From the NCBI GenBank assembly GCA_963854835.1, contig OY978530.1:21099937-21163936 (forward strand): a stretch of DNA of 64,000 nucleotides, given 5' to 3'. A program made the translations under genes and the position numbers. The notes below the pieces were generated by a model. That model searched no databases, was not told the origin of the DNA, and saw only the letters and a list, made by a program, of their open reading frames with translations. Of the stretch, positions 33,600-44,912 are shown piece by piece. This stretch comes from Megamerina dolium (taxonomy: Eukaryota; Arthropoda; Insecta; Diptera; Megamerinidae). Numbering within the stretch: position 1 is the stretch's first letter; every line of letters begins with the position of its first letter.

Positions 33600-34700
33600 G
33601 GCCTTCAACTTCATCCTACTTTGGAAATGGAGACAACTTTCTGACAGCTCTTCGGATTACTCCAGTCGCCGTCTTAAGCTCGGCAATCCTTGATACTAAA
33701 TCTGAACCACTCACAAGTTTGACGATTCTCGCCAATGGCCACGTCATTAACAGACAGACATAGTTTCTGTAGGCGCCACTTAGAACGCTGCTGCAGGAGA
33801 GTGAGGTACTCTTCAAGCCAACGAGCCCAGAACATTTGTTGGAAAAACGACACACGCTGCCATTGGTCTAAGCGATTGAAGTTAAGTCTTGTTAAATCGG
33901 GTTCATCAAACAATAAGAGGGGAGCCGTCCAAATTAAATGCGCGGACGTCAACACGTCTAAATCATCAGGGTGCTCTGAAAGGGGAAGCAAAGATCTAGA
34001 ATTATTGATTGCCGCTATGTGGCAAACGAGTGTGCGCAGCTCATCAAAGAAGATGCAACTGCTCTATAAAAGTGATGCTTCGCGGTTTTTGCGGCTGCCT
34101 CCCACAATCCACCAGAGTGGTATAAATCGCCATTCGATGGTATAGTCCAAGCAAAACTGGTGGTAGTCGCTAAGAAAAAAGCGTCATGGATCGGCAAGCT
34201 CATTCCTCGCGCCGACAAAATTAGTAGCGTTGTCAGACCATATTCGTGCGGACCGACAACGCGTGAAATAAAACGCTTGAGTGCATTTAGAAAGTCGTTC
34301 GTAGAGAGATCCATTACTAGCTCCATATGAACGGCCTTGGTAGCGAAGCATATAACGTATAACAGATGTAACACCTTATAGCCTGCCTGTTACGTATTTC
34401 GCTCTTGTAAAATAATGGGCCAAAAAATCAACACCTGTGACCATAAACGCGTACGATGTGTTGACTCGATCGTTAGGCAGGTCCACCATGACATGCTCTG
34501 CTAAGTACGGTTTAGCTCAAAAACAAATTGTACATTTACTTACAGCACTTGACACAGTTTTGCGACCTTTAATTGGCCAGTACTGCAGCCGAATATTAGC
34601 GAGTAAGGCGCAAGGTCCAGAGTGTAAATTCCGTCTATGAAAATACATAATGACTGCGTTAGTTACCGGATGACGGCGAGGCAATATTACTGGATGTTGT
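33600..34700 (-). pseudogene. Pao-3 integrase, broken
   Basis: Pieces in three frames. Near 34550-34700 is the zinc-domain exit (QYWPIKGRKTV, KCTICF). Near 34390-34450 is MVTGVDF with the first catalytic aspartate. At 34015-34374 CFATKAVHMELVMDLSTNDF and LKRFISRVVGP give the core. At 33616-33991 the C-terminus has LPLSEHPDDLDVLTSAHLI and the basic end (WPLARIVKLVSGSDL). The order matches BEL/Pao integrases. Stops and frame changes occur at about 34380, 34010 and 33700. Confidence 0.85.
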
Positions 34701-34770
34701 GCTTCGAAATCTAGGGCAGAGTTCTTCAGCCGCCGTAGTCAACCGAAAAACTGGCCATTTGTATTGTGTG

Positions 34771-36295
34771 CTAAGGTAGTTTTGTGCCTTGTAGAATGTA
34801 ATCAATGGTCAACCCAGAACATCGAATGCGATGACGAAACTTGTATACGTACGCGAAAACGTGCTGCAGCTTTGTAAATGAAGTGGCATATTTGCATTCC
34901 AGTGTAATGTCGATGAATCGAGGTACCGCAAGTGGATTGACCATATTGCAAGGCATGGGCCATTTACTTCGACCTTCAGCCAAGAACTTTGAACCATGAA
35001 TCCAAAGTGATGACTCGATGAGTTCGCTGGGAGATGCACCTCTAGACAAAATGTCAGCTGAATTAAGTTTGGTAGGCACATAATGCCATTCCATTCCTGT
35101 TGTTAGCTTTTGGATAGCTGGTATACGATTAGACGCAAAGGCTTGGAACCTTGAGGGCTCGTCGCGGATCCATTTTACCACCACTGTTTAATCCGACCAA
35201 CAATAAAACGTGCATGTGAAGAGTTCCATTTCGGATACCTCATGAATGAGTTGCGCCAGCAATGTGGCACCGCTTAGCTCCAGCTTAGGTATAGTAAGAA
35301 TCTTGAGAGGAGCAACGCGCGACTTTGAGCAAAGCAAATGTGCTTGGCTTCCTTCCTCATCGCCAGACACGACGTAGACACACGCCCCATAAGCATCGAC
35401 GCTGGCATAGCTGAACCCATGCACTTCGACAACACCCTTTGGCCGCATTGACAATCGAGAATAACTAAGTTTTGGTATACGACCAAGCTCTGCACATAAA
35501 CTATTCCACGATGAATCCAACGATGAGGGTAAACTTTCATCACAGTCGAGCCTTTCCCTACACAGCTGCTGGAGAAATATCTTTGCTTTGGAAATTATCG
35601 GGCCAATAAGACCAAGCGGATCGTCAAATGCAGGATCCCAAATAAGACCAAGTGTCTTCGATATGTCGCTTCCATCGTCGAACTTGAGCAGGGTTTCCGT
35701 ATCCTCGGGTGGTATACCTTGAAGAAGAGCAAAGTTATTGGAACACCAATTACGCAATTTGAAACGCCCTTTAGCTAAGAGATGAGTGACTTGATCCATA
35801 ATCTCTTTTACTTCATCAACGGAGCTACCACGTGTGATGAGATCGCGTACGTAGAAATCATGCCGCAATATTTCAGAGCCGATAGGAAATGAGAGCTGTT
35901 CATCAAAGGCTAATTGGTGCTTTGATCGCACTGACAAAAATGAAGCTGGACTCGTACCGTAGTAGGTGACTGTATCGAGTCTGAAACTCTGGACTGGTTG
36001 CTGTGCCGTAGATTCAAGAAGCGACAAAATGCCTGTTGATAGAAGTCACCCAATAAGTCAATGTTGCATTTGGTAGGTACACGAACAGATTAATCGCCAG
36101 TCGGTAATCGAACGAAGTTTGCCTTAAAGTGCGCCTCGCAATCCAACTCCTCTTTTGTATGATTGACGATGGAGGTGCTGCAGCTCTTAGAACCAGCAGA
36201 TCAAGCTGGCCGTAGGTTTCATTTTCGACGGTAGACGTAGACAGTGCAGACAGAGCCGATATAGTTTGCGACTGAGAGTCGCCTCCTGTAGCCAC
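34771..36295 (-). pseudogene. Pao-3 reverse transcriptase-RNase H, deleted and mutated
   Basis: The RT entry (CEAHFKANFVRLPTGD) near 36110-36160 passes within about 40 residues to FRLDTVTYYGTSPASFLSVR near 35970, so most of the fingers and palm is deleted. The catalytic motif reads FYVRDLITRG where BEL/Pao elements have YVDD, losing an aspartate. The 279-codon frame 35188-36027 continues through LGLIWDPAFDDPLGLIGPI to RNase H, where HGFSYASVDAYGACVYV has lost the first aspartate (DAS to YAS). LELSGATLLAQLIHE follows. The rest of RNase H (VKWIRDEPSRFQAF, YVPTKLNSADILSRG) is at 34771-35184, after a stop. Confidence 0.85.
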
Positions 36296-36343
36296 CCAGC
36301 CTAATCTGGTCTTTTGAAATAATGGCAGCCAAGCCGCGAGCTG

Positions 36344-36713
36344 GGTGGGTGCCTTAGCTCAGTGGTTAGTGTATTCGCCTTCTGATCTGTAGGTAGTGGT
36401 TCAATCCCCGGCTGATGCATAACAAATTTAATATCGATAAGATTTTTCTTTCGAACGGTACCCACCTGTCGGCAAGCAATTGGCAATTCTTCCGACAGTA
36501 ACAACTTGCCATGAAAAAGCTTCTTAAAGAACTCTGTGACAAAGCTCAGAAAAAGTGATGTTACAAGTGTTCTGCCGTTCGGAACCGGCTAAAATAAGTA
36601 GGTCCCTTCTAATATTGTCCAAAATTTAAGACGCACAACAGTAATGGAAGAGAAGCTCGGCCAATGAGCCTTTTGGGGCTTTATGTGCCACATATTTATT
36701 TTTTTTTTTAAGG
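36344..36713 (+). mobile_element. tRNA-derived SINE, copy 3, inside Pao-3
   Basis: Full-length SINE with head (TTAGCTCAGTGGTTAG, GGTTCAATCCC) and T-rich tail. It is flanked by a 9-bp target duplication CGCGAGCTG at 36335-36343 and 36714-36722. It lies between the Pao-3 protease and RT. Confidence 0.92.
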
Positions 36714-37139
36714 CGCGAGCTGAATTTGTCCAACACAGAAAAGCTCATAAAAGAGACTTGCCCCTATAAGCATATCGGTCCGCTCAGATTTGTGAAAATT
36801 CGGGTCTGCCAATCGAATATTGGAAGGAATATTCCACAATGCGATACTCAGAGTAAAATTAAGTTGATTTTCAGTTATGCTAGGAGCCACTAAAGCTGTG
36901 ATGCAAGTTGAGTACTCTGAAGTTTGAGACCGAAGATTGATGTCAACGGTGAGGTCATCAGATTCGAACCTATAATCACCAAGGCCAGTCACAGCGACAG
37001 ACGACTTGGTTCTACGTAGCTGATGAGCAAGACGAGATGTGACGATGTGCATCTGCGACCCGGAGTCGAGCAGTGCACGGCATGGTACCAATGTACTCGC
37101 ATTGTTTTTGATGTTAACAACCACAGTAGCCATTAGCAC
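36714..37139 (-). pseudogene. Pao-3 aspartic protease
   Basis: A retropepsin frame of about 140 codons: CRALLDSGSQMHIVTSRLA is the active-site region (DSG, usual for BEL/Pao), VAVTGLGDY follows, and TDMLIGASLFYELF is the conserved C-terminal block. The SINE at 36344-36713 interrupts pol just after it (GQIQLAP). Confidence 0.85.
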
Positions 37140-38486
37140 GACATCATAACTGAGATTCTGAGCAACCGAAGAAATTACGATGTGGTGTTTGCGAAGTGGA
37201 TTGCGGCGACGGTTGAGGTTTCTGCTCTGCTAATGTGGTTCCTTGCCATTTGGGATTCTCAAAATGTAATAGGCTATGGTGTTTTGCACCACATGATCGA
37301 CATAAACCAGCACTGCATGCTTTGAGTTGGTGGCCTACTCAAAGGCAATTTAGATATAGCGCAAGCCTTTTGGCTTCCTTGAGACGTAGTTGTGGCGACA
37401 GGTTATTAAATCGACTACAGCTATATATAGAATGGTCTGTGCTGTCACAAAAAACACAGCCACTGGAACCGTTAGTGGATACAAAAGATTTTCTACTGGG
37501 GTTAGCAATTTTAGTATGCTTGCCCATCTGAGAAATTCGCGTGTTTGCGGCAATGGAATACTCAACATTTTCTAGTTTCTGACAGTTGTTCTTAAGAAAT
37601 GTAGTAAATTGATCGCATGAGGGTATGACGTCTAATCGAGCAGTCTCTTCCCACTTAGCCTACGTTGCGGTATCCACCTTTTGGAGAAGAATGTATATAA
37701 TTATACAGGCTGCTATTTGTTCAGTATTGCCAATAGTCTGCAATGCTCGTAGGTTAGCGTTAACTTTGTCCGGCAATTCACGCAACTTCACGCAGAAGAA
37801 GATTCCACCCTTTGAAGACCCAGAGTCTCACTGATGTGTGCCTGGAAAATAAGACGTTTATTATTAAAACGTTTTTCGAGTAGCTCTATAGCAGCAATAT
37901 AATTTGATCCACTGATCTCCAACGAACGAATGGTATCCAAGGCTGCTCCCTTCAAGGGTGATCGCAGGTGCTGCATCTTCTCGACGTCCGTGAGATCAGG
38001 ATCCTTACCAATTATAGTTGAAAACATTGAACAGAAATCGGTATATTCTGTATAGTTGCCGCTAAATGTAGGTAACTTGAGTTTAGGCAACCTTGGTCGG
38101 CTTTGCATTATAATTGTTTGCCCTTCCATTGTTTGTTCATCTCGCAAAGTTGATCATGATGGCATTTGCGAATGACGTTTGCTGATTTCATGCCGTATGA
38201 GCGACCGTAGTGAAATGAGCAAATCATCGAAGCTGATGCGAAGCTGGACCCTAATCTCATTGAAATCTAGCTCTTCAAGGCTGTCATGAGCTGAGCCAAA
38301 TGTCGTAAAAATTTGCTCAAGGCTTTCCAAGCGTGCATTTAAATCTGCGTCAGTGAGCAAATTTATGCTGTCACCTTCAAGCGCACGATCAATAGCCTGG
38401 ATCCGCGCATAAATTGATTGCGCCTTACGCTTGTAAAAAATTACCATGTTTTCCGGAGACAACTGTGGAACTTGTTTTGTCGTCAT
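37140..38486 (-). pseudogene. Pao-3 Gag, broken
   Basis: Gag starts at ATG 38486 (MTTKQVPQLSPENMVIFYKR), a 110-codon frame rich in amphipathic helices (ALEGDSINLLTDADLNARLE). After a stop the frame 37788-38147 has the conserved BEL/Pao core: LPKLKLPTFSGNYTEYTDF, DVEKMQHLRSPLKGAALDTI and AAIELLEKRFNN. The cysteine motif (CVFCDSTDHSIYSC) is at 37339-37527 in another frame. Several frameshifts make it non-functional. Confidence 0.85.
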
Positions 38487-38993
38487 GATGTAGAACGTTA
38501 ACAGAAACGGTAAACGGTATTTTTAGAAAAATAACAGGTTCAATAACGGGCGATTTTGCAACGGAATTCTTATGTATATCACTTATATAGCAGCTTATCA
38601 GATCGACTTGAATATGATTAATAATGCCGTTGTATGCCATATACAAGAGGGTGCACGCCCTACACACTTAGTTATGTATATCCATGCACAGCTAAACCCA
38701 TCTATTAATGTCCTCTGTTTCAAAAGAATTAGTTCAATACAAAATTATTGAAGTATTGTCTCTGAAGAATTTAAAAAAAAATTAGCAATAATCGCGTTAT
38801 GTTATTATATTTATCCTCTATAACACCTTTCGAATGTCGTGCAAATCATGGCATATGGATGAAAATCATTCGAGATTTTTGCCAGTAGATATATATGTAC
38901 GTATGCAGGTAAAGTACAGTTTTTTATGTACACCTTCAATTATAATAGTCTTGTGTTGTTGTCGATACAACAAATCTGTGTAATTGTATAGTC

Positions 38994-39244
38994 TGTGTAG
39001 TCTAATGAGCGATCAAATGACGAATTACAATAATTGCTATTTACAAAAAAAGATCTACTAATGATCAAAGGTATGACGAAAGTATACCGAATAAAAAGAA
39101 CCGTAAATAAAAACATTACATATGTAAATAATATAAAGCAGTATGTATATGTATTAATGATATTTGGCGAATCAGCCATGCTGCCTACGTTGGCTACGCT
39201 GCTTGCATCTGGTTCGCTGTTGACGATGGCTGCATAACCTAACA
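38994..39244 (-). repeat. Pao-3 5' LTR
   Basis: 251 bp, aligning end to end with the LTR at 33322-33576 with scattered differences. Its outer neighbour (39245 on) is the dispersed tandem-repeat family. Confidence 0.85.
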
Positions 39245-39835
39245 ATACCTTTTCAGTCATATAAAACATTTATAAAATATTTTAAATATTTTGAAAGTTA
39301 TGATCAAAATAAAAAATTTGAGATTTTTTCCCAAAATAATCATTATTGACCTATAGAAAATTTAAAACCATATTGAAGGCTATACAATTACCTTTTCAAT
39401 GGTATACAAAAAATCTTTTTAGAAAATGTTTATATATTTTTAATAGTTTTTTAAGTAGATATTTTATGAAATTTTTTCTATATGGATGGCCTTCTATAGA
39501 AATACCTGTATGTTTTCAAATTTACTTTCGCGACCATCAGTATTTGCAGATAAAAGTCTTTCTTGATAGTCGGCCTTCGGCTGGTTGCAAAAGAAATAAC
39601 CCTTATAGGTCCGACGCCGGCTTCACGACCATATGTATTTTTGGATAAAACTCTTTCTTGATAGCAAAAAAATTATAGTACCAACACGGGCTTTGCGACC
39701 ATCAGTATTTGTAGATAAAAGGTTTTCTTGATAGCCGGCCTTTGGCCGGGTACAAAAGAAATAACCCTTATAGGTCCGACGCCGACTTTTCGACTATCAG
39801 TATTTTAAAAGAAAATTATAATTATTACTATAATG
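39245..39835. repeat. second locus of the tandem-repeat family (~96-bp units)
   Basis: Units start near 39530, 39626, 39695 and 39791 (periods 96, 69, 96). They contain GCGACCATCAGTATTTG, CTTGATAG(T/C)CGGCC and AACCCTTATAGGTCCGACGCC. This is the reverse complement of the 93-bp family at 21278-21480. The AT-rich flank 39262-39420 also matches, in reverse, the flank at about 21590-21790 (shared CTATACAATTACCTT-like block), so the homology covers the whole core but not the inverted arms. Confidence 0.8.
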
Positions 39836-39849
39836 TATTACACCAATTT

Positions 39850-40236
39850 GTCTGAATCTCTTTACACAAGCCATATGGTGGGTCCCTGAAATATATAATA
39901 CTTACCATTATTTGAATTACCATTATACTTACCCTACACTATTTTCATACTTACCATATGGCCACCCATCTCTCCACATAAATTCCCTTTTTTTGTGTTG
40001 TTGGTTTTTTCGCCTCTCGTGCGGTGTTGACCGAATAATTCAAAATAGGTCCTTACCTTCGAAGCAATGGTGCCTTTCCGCGTTATAACTCTTATCTTAT
40101 ATTACATATTGTAATTATACACATATTTTGTACATTGTGAATACAACTTATAATTAAACCCAAAGTGAATTTTATAGGTGAGATGTCGTGTATTTTATTT
40201 ATTAACGCGTTTAATCATTGGTCCTTCGAGCCGACA
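39850..40236 (+). repeat. possible LTR end plus primer-binding-site-like sequence
   Basis: At 40216-40231 the plus strand reads TTGGTCCTTCGAGCCG, identical over 15 bases to the primer-binding-site-like sequence of BEL-2. It is preceded by ...GTTTAATCA, a plausible LTR end in CA. The start of the LTR (perhaps TGTCTGAATC near 39849) is a guess. No coding region follows. Confidence 0.35.
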
Positions 40237-41019
40237 AAAGAATCGGCCTCTATAATAATAAAAAAAAAGACAAGAAATATGAGTTGAGAAATAAAAAAGT
40301 GAATAAATAAATAAAGCGTTTAAATAAAGAGAGACAAATAAAATCAATATTAAAATTAATGTAATATGTGTATAAACAAATAACCGAGTGTATATGTAAA
40401 ATACTAAAAGCAAAACAAATATAAAAAGTATATACACATAAAAGAAAGCATAAAACAAAAAAATTTTCATATTGTTCGTTTATATATATGGCAATGTTAT
40501 GTATATATACATATATGCAAAAATTCAACTAAAAAATGGCATTATACCGGCATAAATAACAATATATACAAAACGGCAAAGACAATAATATATAAAAAAT
40601 ATGTGCATACATAGCTAAATAAAAATTAAAATACAAATTTTTTTTACATATATAAATATAAATATAAATTAAATATATATATTTACAAGAAATAGTTGGA
40701 AAACTAAGAAACGTGGAACATTAGATTGGTTCAAAAACATTTTTTTTTATTTGCTTTTTAACGATAAAATTAAAAAATCAAATTAAAAACATAAATAAAA
40801 ATATAAAAAGCAATAAGAGCAAAGGTGTATTGAGGCAACGTTAACATCAACACCACCAGCCGCTAAGGATTTAAAAATTTCCAATTTTTAAATATGTTAT
40901 ATATTCATATATATATTCTCATATATATTTCCTTTTGATATATATTCCCTTACATATATATTTCTTTTTTATATATATTTTATCATATATATTTCCTTTT
41001 TGTATATGTATATTCTGGT
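40237..41019. other. AT-rich stretch with TATATATTC-type runs
   Basis: Mostly A and T, including several TATATATT(T/C)CTTTT repeats at 40905-41010. Apart from the possible LTR before it, nothing recognised. Confidence 0.5.
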
Positions 41020-44000
41020 GGTCTGGTGGTGTTTTCGCAAGGTAACGTGTCTAACTGCCTCAACCAGGTGGGGCTAGCGCAATCCTTGTTGAACTCATCG
41101 CAAGTCAACTCACTGGCTGTCATGTAGTTTGATCTGAGCGATATGTGATGATACCTTTATTTGTTAATGAGGGGTAGTCATATAGCTTGCTCTGCTTACT
41201 CTGTGATGGCGCTTTCATTATTATTAATGGGGGCCCTCCATGTGGCGACCACCGGGCAACGTCTTCCTGGCACCCGCTGGGAGGCGGCTGAAGTGAGTGG
41301 CGAAAATCTCCTCGGTTAGAGGTTGTGCGTTGGGTTTGGGACCCGCCACATAAAAAACCCCCCAATGAAAAAAACAAATATGCCTCGGAGAAGGACTACC
41401 GTTTTTGTTGATGACCCCCGCAAACGAAAAAAGGACCACGATTTACGGATATGCACCTGGAATGTCCGATCCCTTTATAGGGAGGGTGCCTCTATCCAGC
41501 TGGTTGATGTCCTCGAAAAATACAGAGCTGACATCACCGCTCTCCAGGAAATGCGATGGACAGGACAGGGCTGCTCCAAAAGAGCGTCCTGTGACATCTA
41601 CTACAGTTGCCATGCTGAAAGGCACGAATTAGGATGTGGATTTTTGGTCAGCAAGAGACTACGACATCTTGTCTCGCAGTTCACGCCTGTGAATGAACGG
41701 CTGGCCACAATCCGCATCAAGGCAAAATTTTTCAACATCAGCCTTATATGTACCCACGCTCCGACGGATGAGAAGGACAATGTGACCAAGGAGAGCTTCT
41801 TTCAGCGCCTCGAAGAAGCTTATGACCGCTGCCCCCGCCACGATATCAAAATCGTGCTTGGCGACTTTAATGCCAGGGTGGGCAAGGAAGGTACCTTTGG
41901 TCCAACTGTCGGAAAATTCAGCCTCCACCAAAACACCTCCGATAACGGAATAAGGCTGATCGACTTCGCCGCAGCACGAAACATGGTAATTGGTGGTACC
42001 AGATTCCAGCATCTCGACATCCACAAAGCGACATGGCTGTCTCCAGATCATCGTACAAGAAACCAAATTGATCATGTGTTGATTGACGGAAGGCATGCTT
42101 CCAGTGTGATGGACGTGAAATCGATCCGTGGTGCCAACATCGACTCGGATCACTACCTTGTTGCAGCTAAGGTGCGCACACGCTTATGTGTCGCAAATAA
42201 CAAGAGAAGTCCCACACAGAGAAAGCTCGACGTCAGTAAGCTGCAATCACCAGAGACAGCAGATGCATTTTCCACTCGACTATCGGATCTGCTTATGCAG
42301 AACACTCCCCCACTTGATGATACATGCGCACGGTGGACACATATATCCCACTCCATGACTACTGCTGCCGAGGAGGTAATCGGTTACTACCGGCCTCTGA
42401 GGAATGAGTGGTATGATCAGGAGTGTCGCGACGCTACCGCAGAGAAAGACGCCGCCTACAGAAAAACCCTGCGTGCAGGCGTAACGCGAGCTGTTAAGGA
42501 GCGGTATAGAGAGAAAAGGAGTGCAGAGAGACGTCTTTTCAGGCGCAAGAAGAGGGAGTTGGAAAGACGCGAGTGTGAGCAGATAGAGATGTGTACCGAC
42601 AAGAATGAGACTCGAAAATTCTTCGAAAAGATCCAGCGCCTGAGTGGAGGTTTAAATCCCGGAGCCTCTTCTTGTCGTGATGGAAATGGGAATCTGGTTA
42701 CGGATGTCCAGAGTGTACTGAGCCTATGGAGGGAACACTTCTCCACGTTACTGAATGGCGATGCTACGAACAATTCCGCCAGTGGAGGAGAATGCCCGAT
42801 AACCCCAATTACAGATGATGGTGTTGATGTTCCACCACCCGACTATGACGAGGTTGAAACGGCCATTTTAAGGCTGAAGAACAACAAAGCTGCAGGTGCT
42901 GATGGCCTGCCTGCCGAGTTGTTTAAGACCGGAGGCGATGAGCTGCTCACCCGCATGCACCAGCTCATAAGCAGAATATGGTCGGATGAAAGCATGCCTG
43001 ATGATTGGAGGCTCAGTGTTCTCTGTCCTGTACATAAAAAAGGAGACCCCACAATTTGCGCCAACTACCGTGGAATAAGTCTCCTGAGCATCGCGTACAA
43101 GGTTCTATCGAGCGTACTGTGTGAAAGGTTGAAGCCTATGCTCAGCAACCTGATTGGACCTTATCAGTGTGGCTTCAGACCTGGTAAATCCACCATCGAC
43201 CAGATTTTCACACTGCGCCAAATCCTGGAGAAGACCCAAGAAAAACAGATCGACACACACCACCTATTTGTTGATTATAAAGCCGCTTTCGACAGTCCGG
43301 TAAGGGATTACCTCTACGCAACAATGTCTGAGTTCGGTATTCCTGCAAAGCTCATTCGACTTTGTAGAATGACACTGCATAACTCCCGTTGTGCAGTGAA
43401 AATTGGGAAGGACCTCTCCGCACCGTTTAATACCGAACGGGGTTTCAGACAAGGTGATTCGTTATCGTGCGACTTCTTCAATCTTATTATGGAGAAAATA
43501 ATACGAGCTGCTGATCTACGACATAATGGCACTATCTTCAACAAAAGTGTCATGCTGTTAGCGTATGCCGACGATATTGACATAATCGGCATGAACACGC
43601 GAGCAGTCAGTGCAGCATTCTCAGAGTTGGAAAGAGAGTCGCGTCGGATGGGTCTCACGGTGAACGAGGGCAAGACGAAGTATCTAGTGTCAACAAACAA
43701 AGAGTCCCGGCGTCTTGGACAGCACGTCACTGTTGACAACTACGCTTTTGAAGTAGTAAGGGACTTTGTCTATCTTGGAACCAGCATTAACAGCAGTAAT
43801 GACGTCAGCTTGGAGATCATGCGTAGGATAACTCTTGCTAACAGGTGTTACTTTGGGCTGAGTAAGCAATTGAGAAGTCGAGCCCTCTCTCGAAGAACGA
43901 AAACTACACTCTACAAGTCTCTCATCATGCCTGTCCTAACATATGGCGCTGAAGCCTGGACAATTTCCACCTCGGATGAGCGAATACTTGGAGTTTTCGA

Positions 44001-44390
44001 GAGAAAAGTCCTACGCAAGATCTTTGGACCTATTTGCGTTGGTGGCGAGTACCGAATAAGGTACAACCATGAGCTGTACGAGCTGTATGCCGATATTGAC
44101 ATAGTAAAGCGCATCAAAATCCAGCGGCTGCGCTGGCTAGGTCATGTCGAGCGAATGGAAGAACACGCTCCAGCTAAGAAGGTGTTATATTCGGAACCCG
44201 CTGGAGGACGACGCAAAAGAGGAAGACCAAACCTCCGGTGGAAAGACCAAGTACTGGAGAACCTGACGGCGCTTGGAATTTCTAACTGGCGCCAGCTAGC
44301 GAAGAACAGAGATGGCTGGCGAAGCATGTTATTTTCGGCCTAAATCGATATACGGTTGTTATGGCCACATAAGTAAGTAAGTATATGTAT
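41020..44390 (+). mobile_element. RTE-type LINE, apparently full length
   Basis: A single long ORF (endonuclease plus reverse transcriptase), a short 3' UTR of about 45 nt and a tetranucleotide tail (AAGTAAGTAAGT at 44371-44382) fit the RTE clade. The 5' edge is placed near 41020, where AT-rich DNA gives way to GC-richer sequence; this is an estimate. No clear target duplication. Two defective relatives lie at 18.2-19.5 kb and 63.6-63.8 kb. Confidence 0.85.
41365..44343 (+). CDS. RTE ORF: APE endonuclease-reverse transcriptase (intact)
   Basis: An uninterrupted frame; it opens at a TTG at 41323 (1006 codons), but the first ATG is 41365, giving about 992 residues. N-terminal third: AP-type endonuclease that nicks the target (ICTWNVRSLY, ALQEMRWTGQG, VLGDFNARVG, IDSDHYLVAAKVR). 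Middle: RT with NNKAAGADGLPAELFK, ISLLSIAYKVLSSVLCERLK, QCGFRPGKSTIDQIF, LFVDYKAAFDS, GFRQGDSLSCDFFNLIM and catalytic LAYADDIDII. C-terminus: RTE-style block with RLRWLGHVERM and GRRKRGRPNLRWKDQ. All catalytic motifs are present, so it may still be active; transcription is unknown. Confidence 0.92.
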   Translation: MKKTNMPRRRTTVFVDDPRKRKKDHDLRICTWNVRSLYREGASIQLVDVLEKYRADITALQEMRWTGQGCSKRASCDIYYSCHAERHELGCGFLVSKRLRHLVSQFTPVNERLATIRIKAKFFNISLICTHAPTDEKDNVTKESFFQRLEEAYDRCPRHDIKIVLGDFNARVGKEGTFGPTVGKFSLHQNTSDNGIRLIDFAAARNMVIGGTRFQHLDIHKATWLSPDHRTRNQIDHVLIDGRHASSVMDVKSIRGANIDSDHYLVAAKVRTRLCVANNKRSPTQRKLDVSKLQSPETADAFSTRLSDLLMQNTPPLDDTCARWTHISHSMTTAAEEVIGYYRPLRNEWYDQECRDATAEKDAAYRKTLRAGVTRAVKERYREKRSAERRLFRRKKRELERRECEQIEMCTDKNETRKFFEKIQRLSGGLNPGASSCRDGNGNLVTDVQSVLSLWREHFSTLLNGDATNNSASGGECPITPITDDGVDVPPPDYDEVETAILRLKNNKAAGADGLPAELFKTGGDELLTRMHQLISRIWSDESMPDDWRLSVLCPVHKKGDPTICANYRGISLLSIAYKVLSSVLCERLKPMLSNLIGPYQCGFRPGKSTIDQIFTLRQILEKTQEKQIDTHHLFVDYKAAFDSPVRDYLYATMSEFGIPAKLIRLCRMTLHNSRCAVKIGKDLSAPFNTERGFRQGDSLSCDFFNLIMEKIIRAADLRHNGTIFNKSVMLLAYADDIDIIGMNTRAVSAAFSELERESRRMGLTVNEGKTKYLVSTNKESRRLGQHVTVDNYAFEVVRDFVYLGTSINSSNDVSLEIMRRITLANRCYFGLSKQLRSRALSRRTKTTLYKSLIMPVLTYGAEAWTISTSDERILGVFERKVLRKIFGPICVGGEYRIRYNHELYELYADIDIVKRIKIQRLRWLGHVERMEEHAPAKKVLYSEPAGGRRKRGRPNLRWKDQVLENLTALGISNWRQLAKNRDGWRSMLFSA

Positions 44391-44912
44391 ATTCACGTTT
44401 ATAACTGCAATCTCCTTGCAGCAGTATAAAAAAAAAGAAAAAACATACAAATAAAAGTATTTCATTCGATTTTTCGAACATATAGTTTAAATCGTTATTG
44501 TTTGCATACAAGGAAAATCTTGCAGGAACGACTCTTATCACTACATTGTCGTTACATTCCTTCTCGTCGGTAAAATGCTGATTTATATATATTACACCAA
44601 CAAATTCTCTATTATCAATAGATAAATGTTTTATTATCAATATTTACCTATTTGATTGGAATTATTTTAAACATTCTCTGGTTAAAAAAGTGAAATCTCT
44701 ATTCACTCGATAAATCTCTATCAATGCACTAAAGTTATACAGTTTCTCACCGAAATATACTGTTTTACAAATTACAATATATAGATAATTTTTTTTTATA
44801 ATCGATAGATAATTTTTCTGTAATCGATGTTACAGTAGTTGATTGAAAACAAAGAGAAATCGCTATTCACTCTATAAATTTTAAAAAATTCGCATAATAT
44901 CCTAATAGCCTA
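44391..44912. other. no recognised feature
   Basis: AT-rich spacer between the RTE tail and the next MITE. No gene or repeat seen. Confidence 0.5.

Larger units (their letters stand above)
33322..39244 (-). mobile_element. Pao-3: BEL/Pao LTR element, minus strand
   Basis: Direct LTRs at 33322-33576 and 38994-39244 (about 255 and 251 bp) enclose gag, protease, RT, RNase H and integrase in BEL/Pao order. A polypurine tract adjoins the 3' LTR. The interior carries a SINE (36344-36713), an RT deletion and several frameshifts. Flanks do not match (TTTTG against ATACC), so no target duplication survives. I could not identify a primer binding site beside the 5' LTR. Confidence 0.85.

Noticed and set aside
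38975..38993. Primer binding site for Pao-3 next to its 5' LTR
   Set aside because: The sequence beside the LTR (GACTATACAATTACACAG) has no TGG-type tRNA match, so I did not annotate it.
42153..43739. Several minus-strand frames of 60-160 codons across the RTE element
   Set aside because: They are antisense shadows of the intact RTE ORF.
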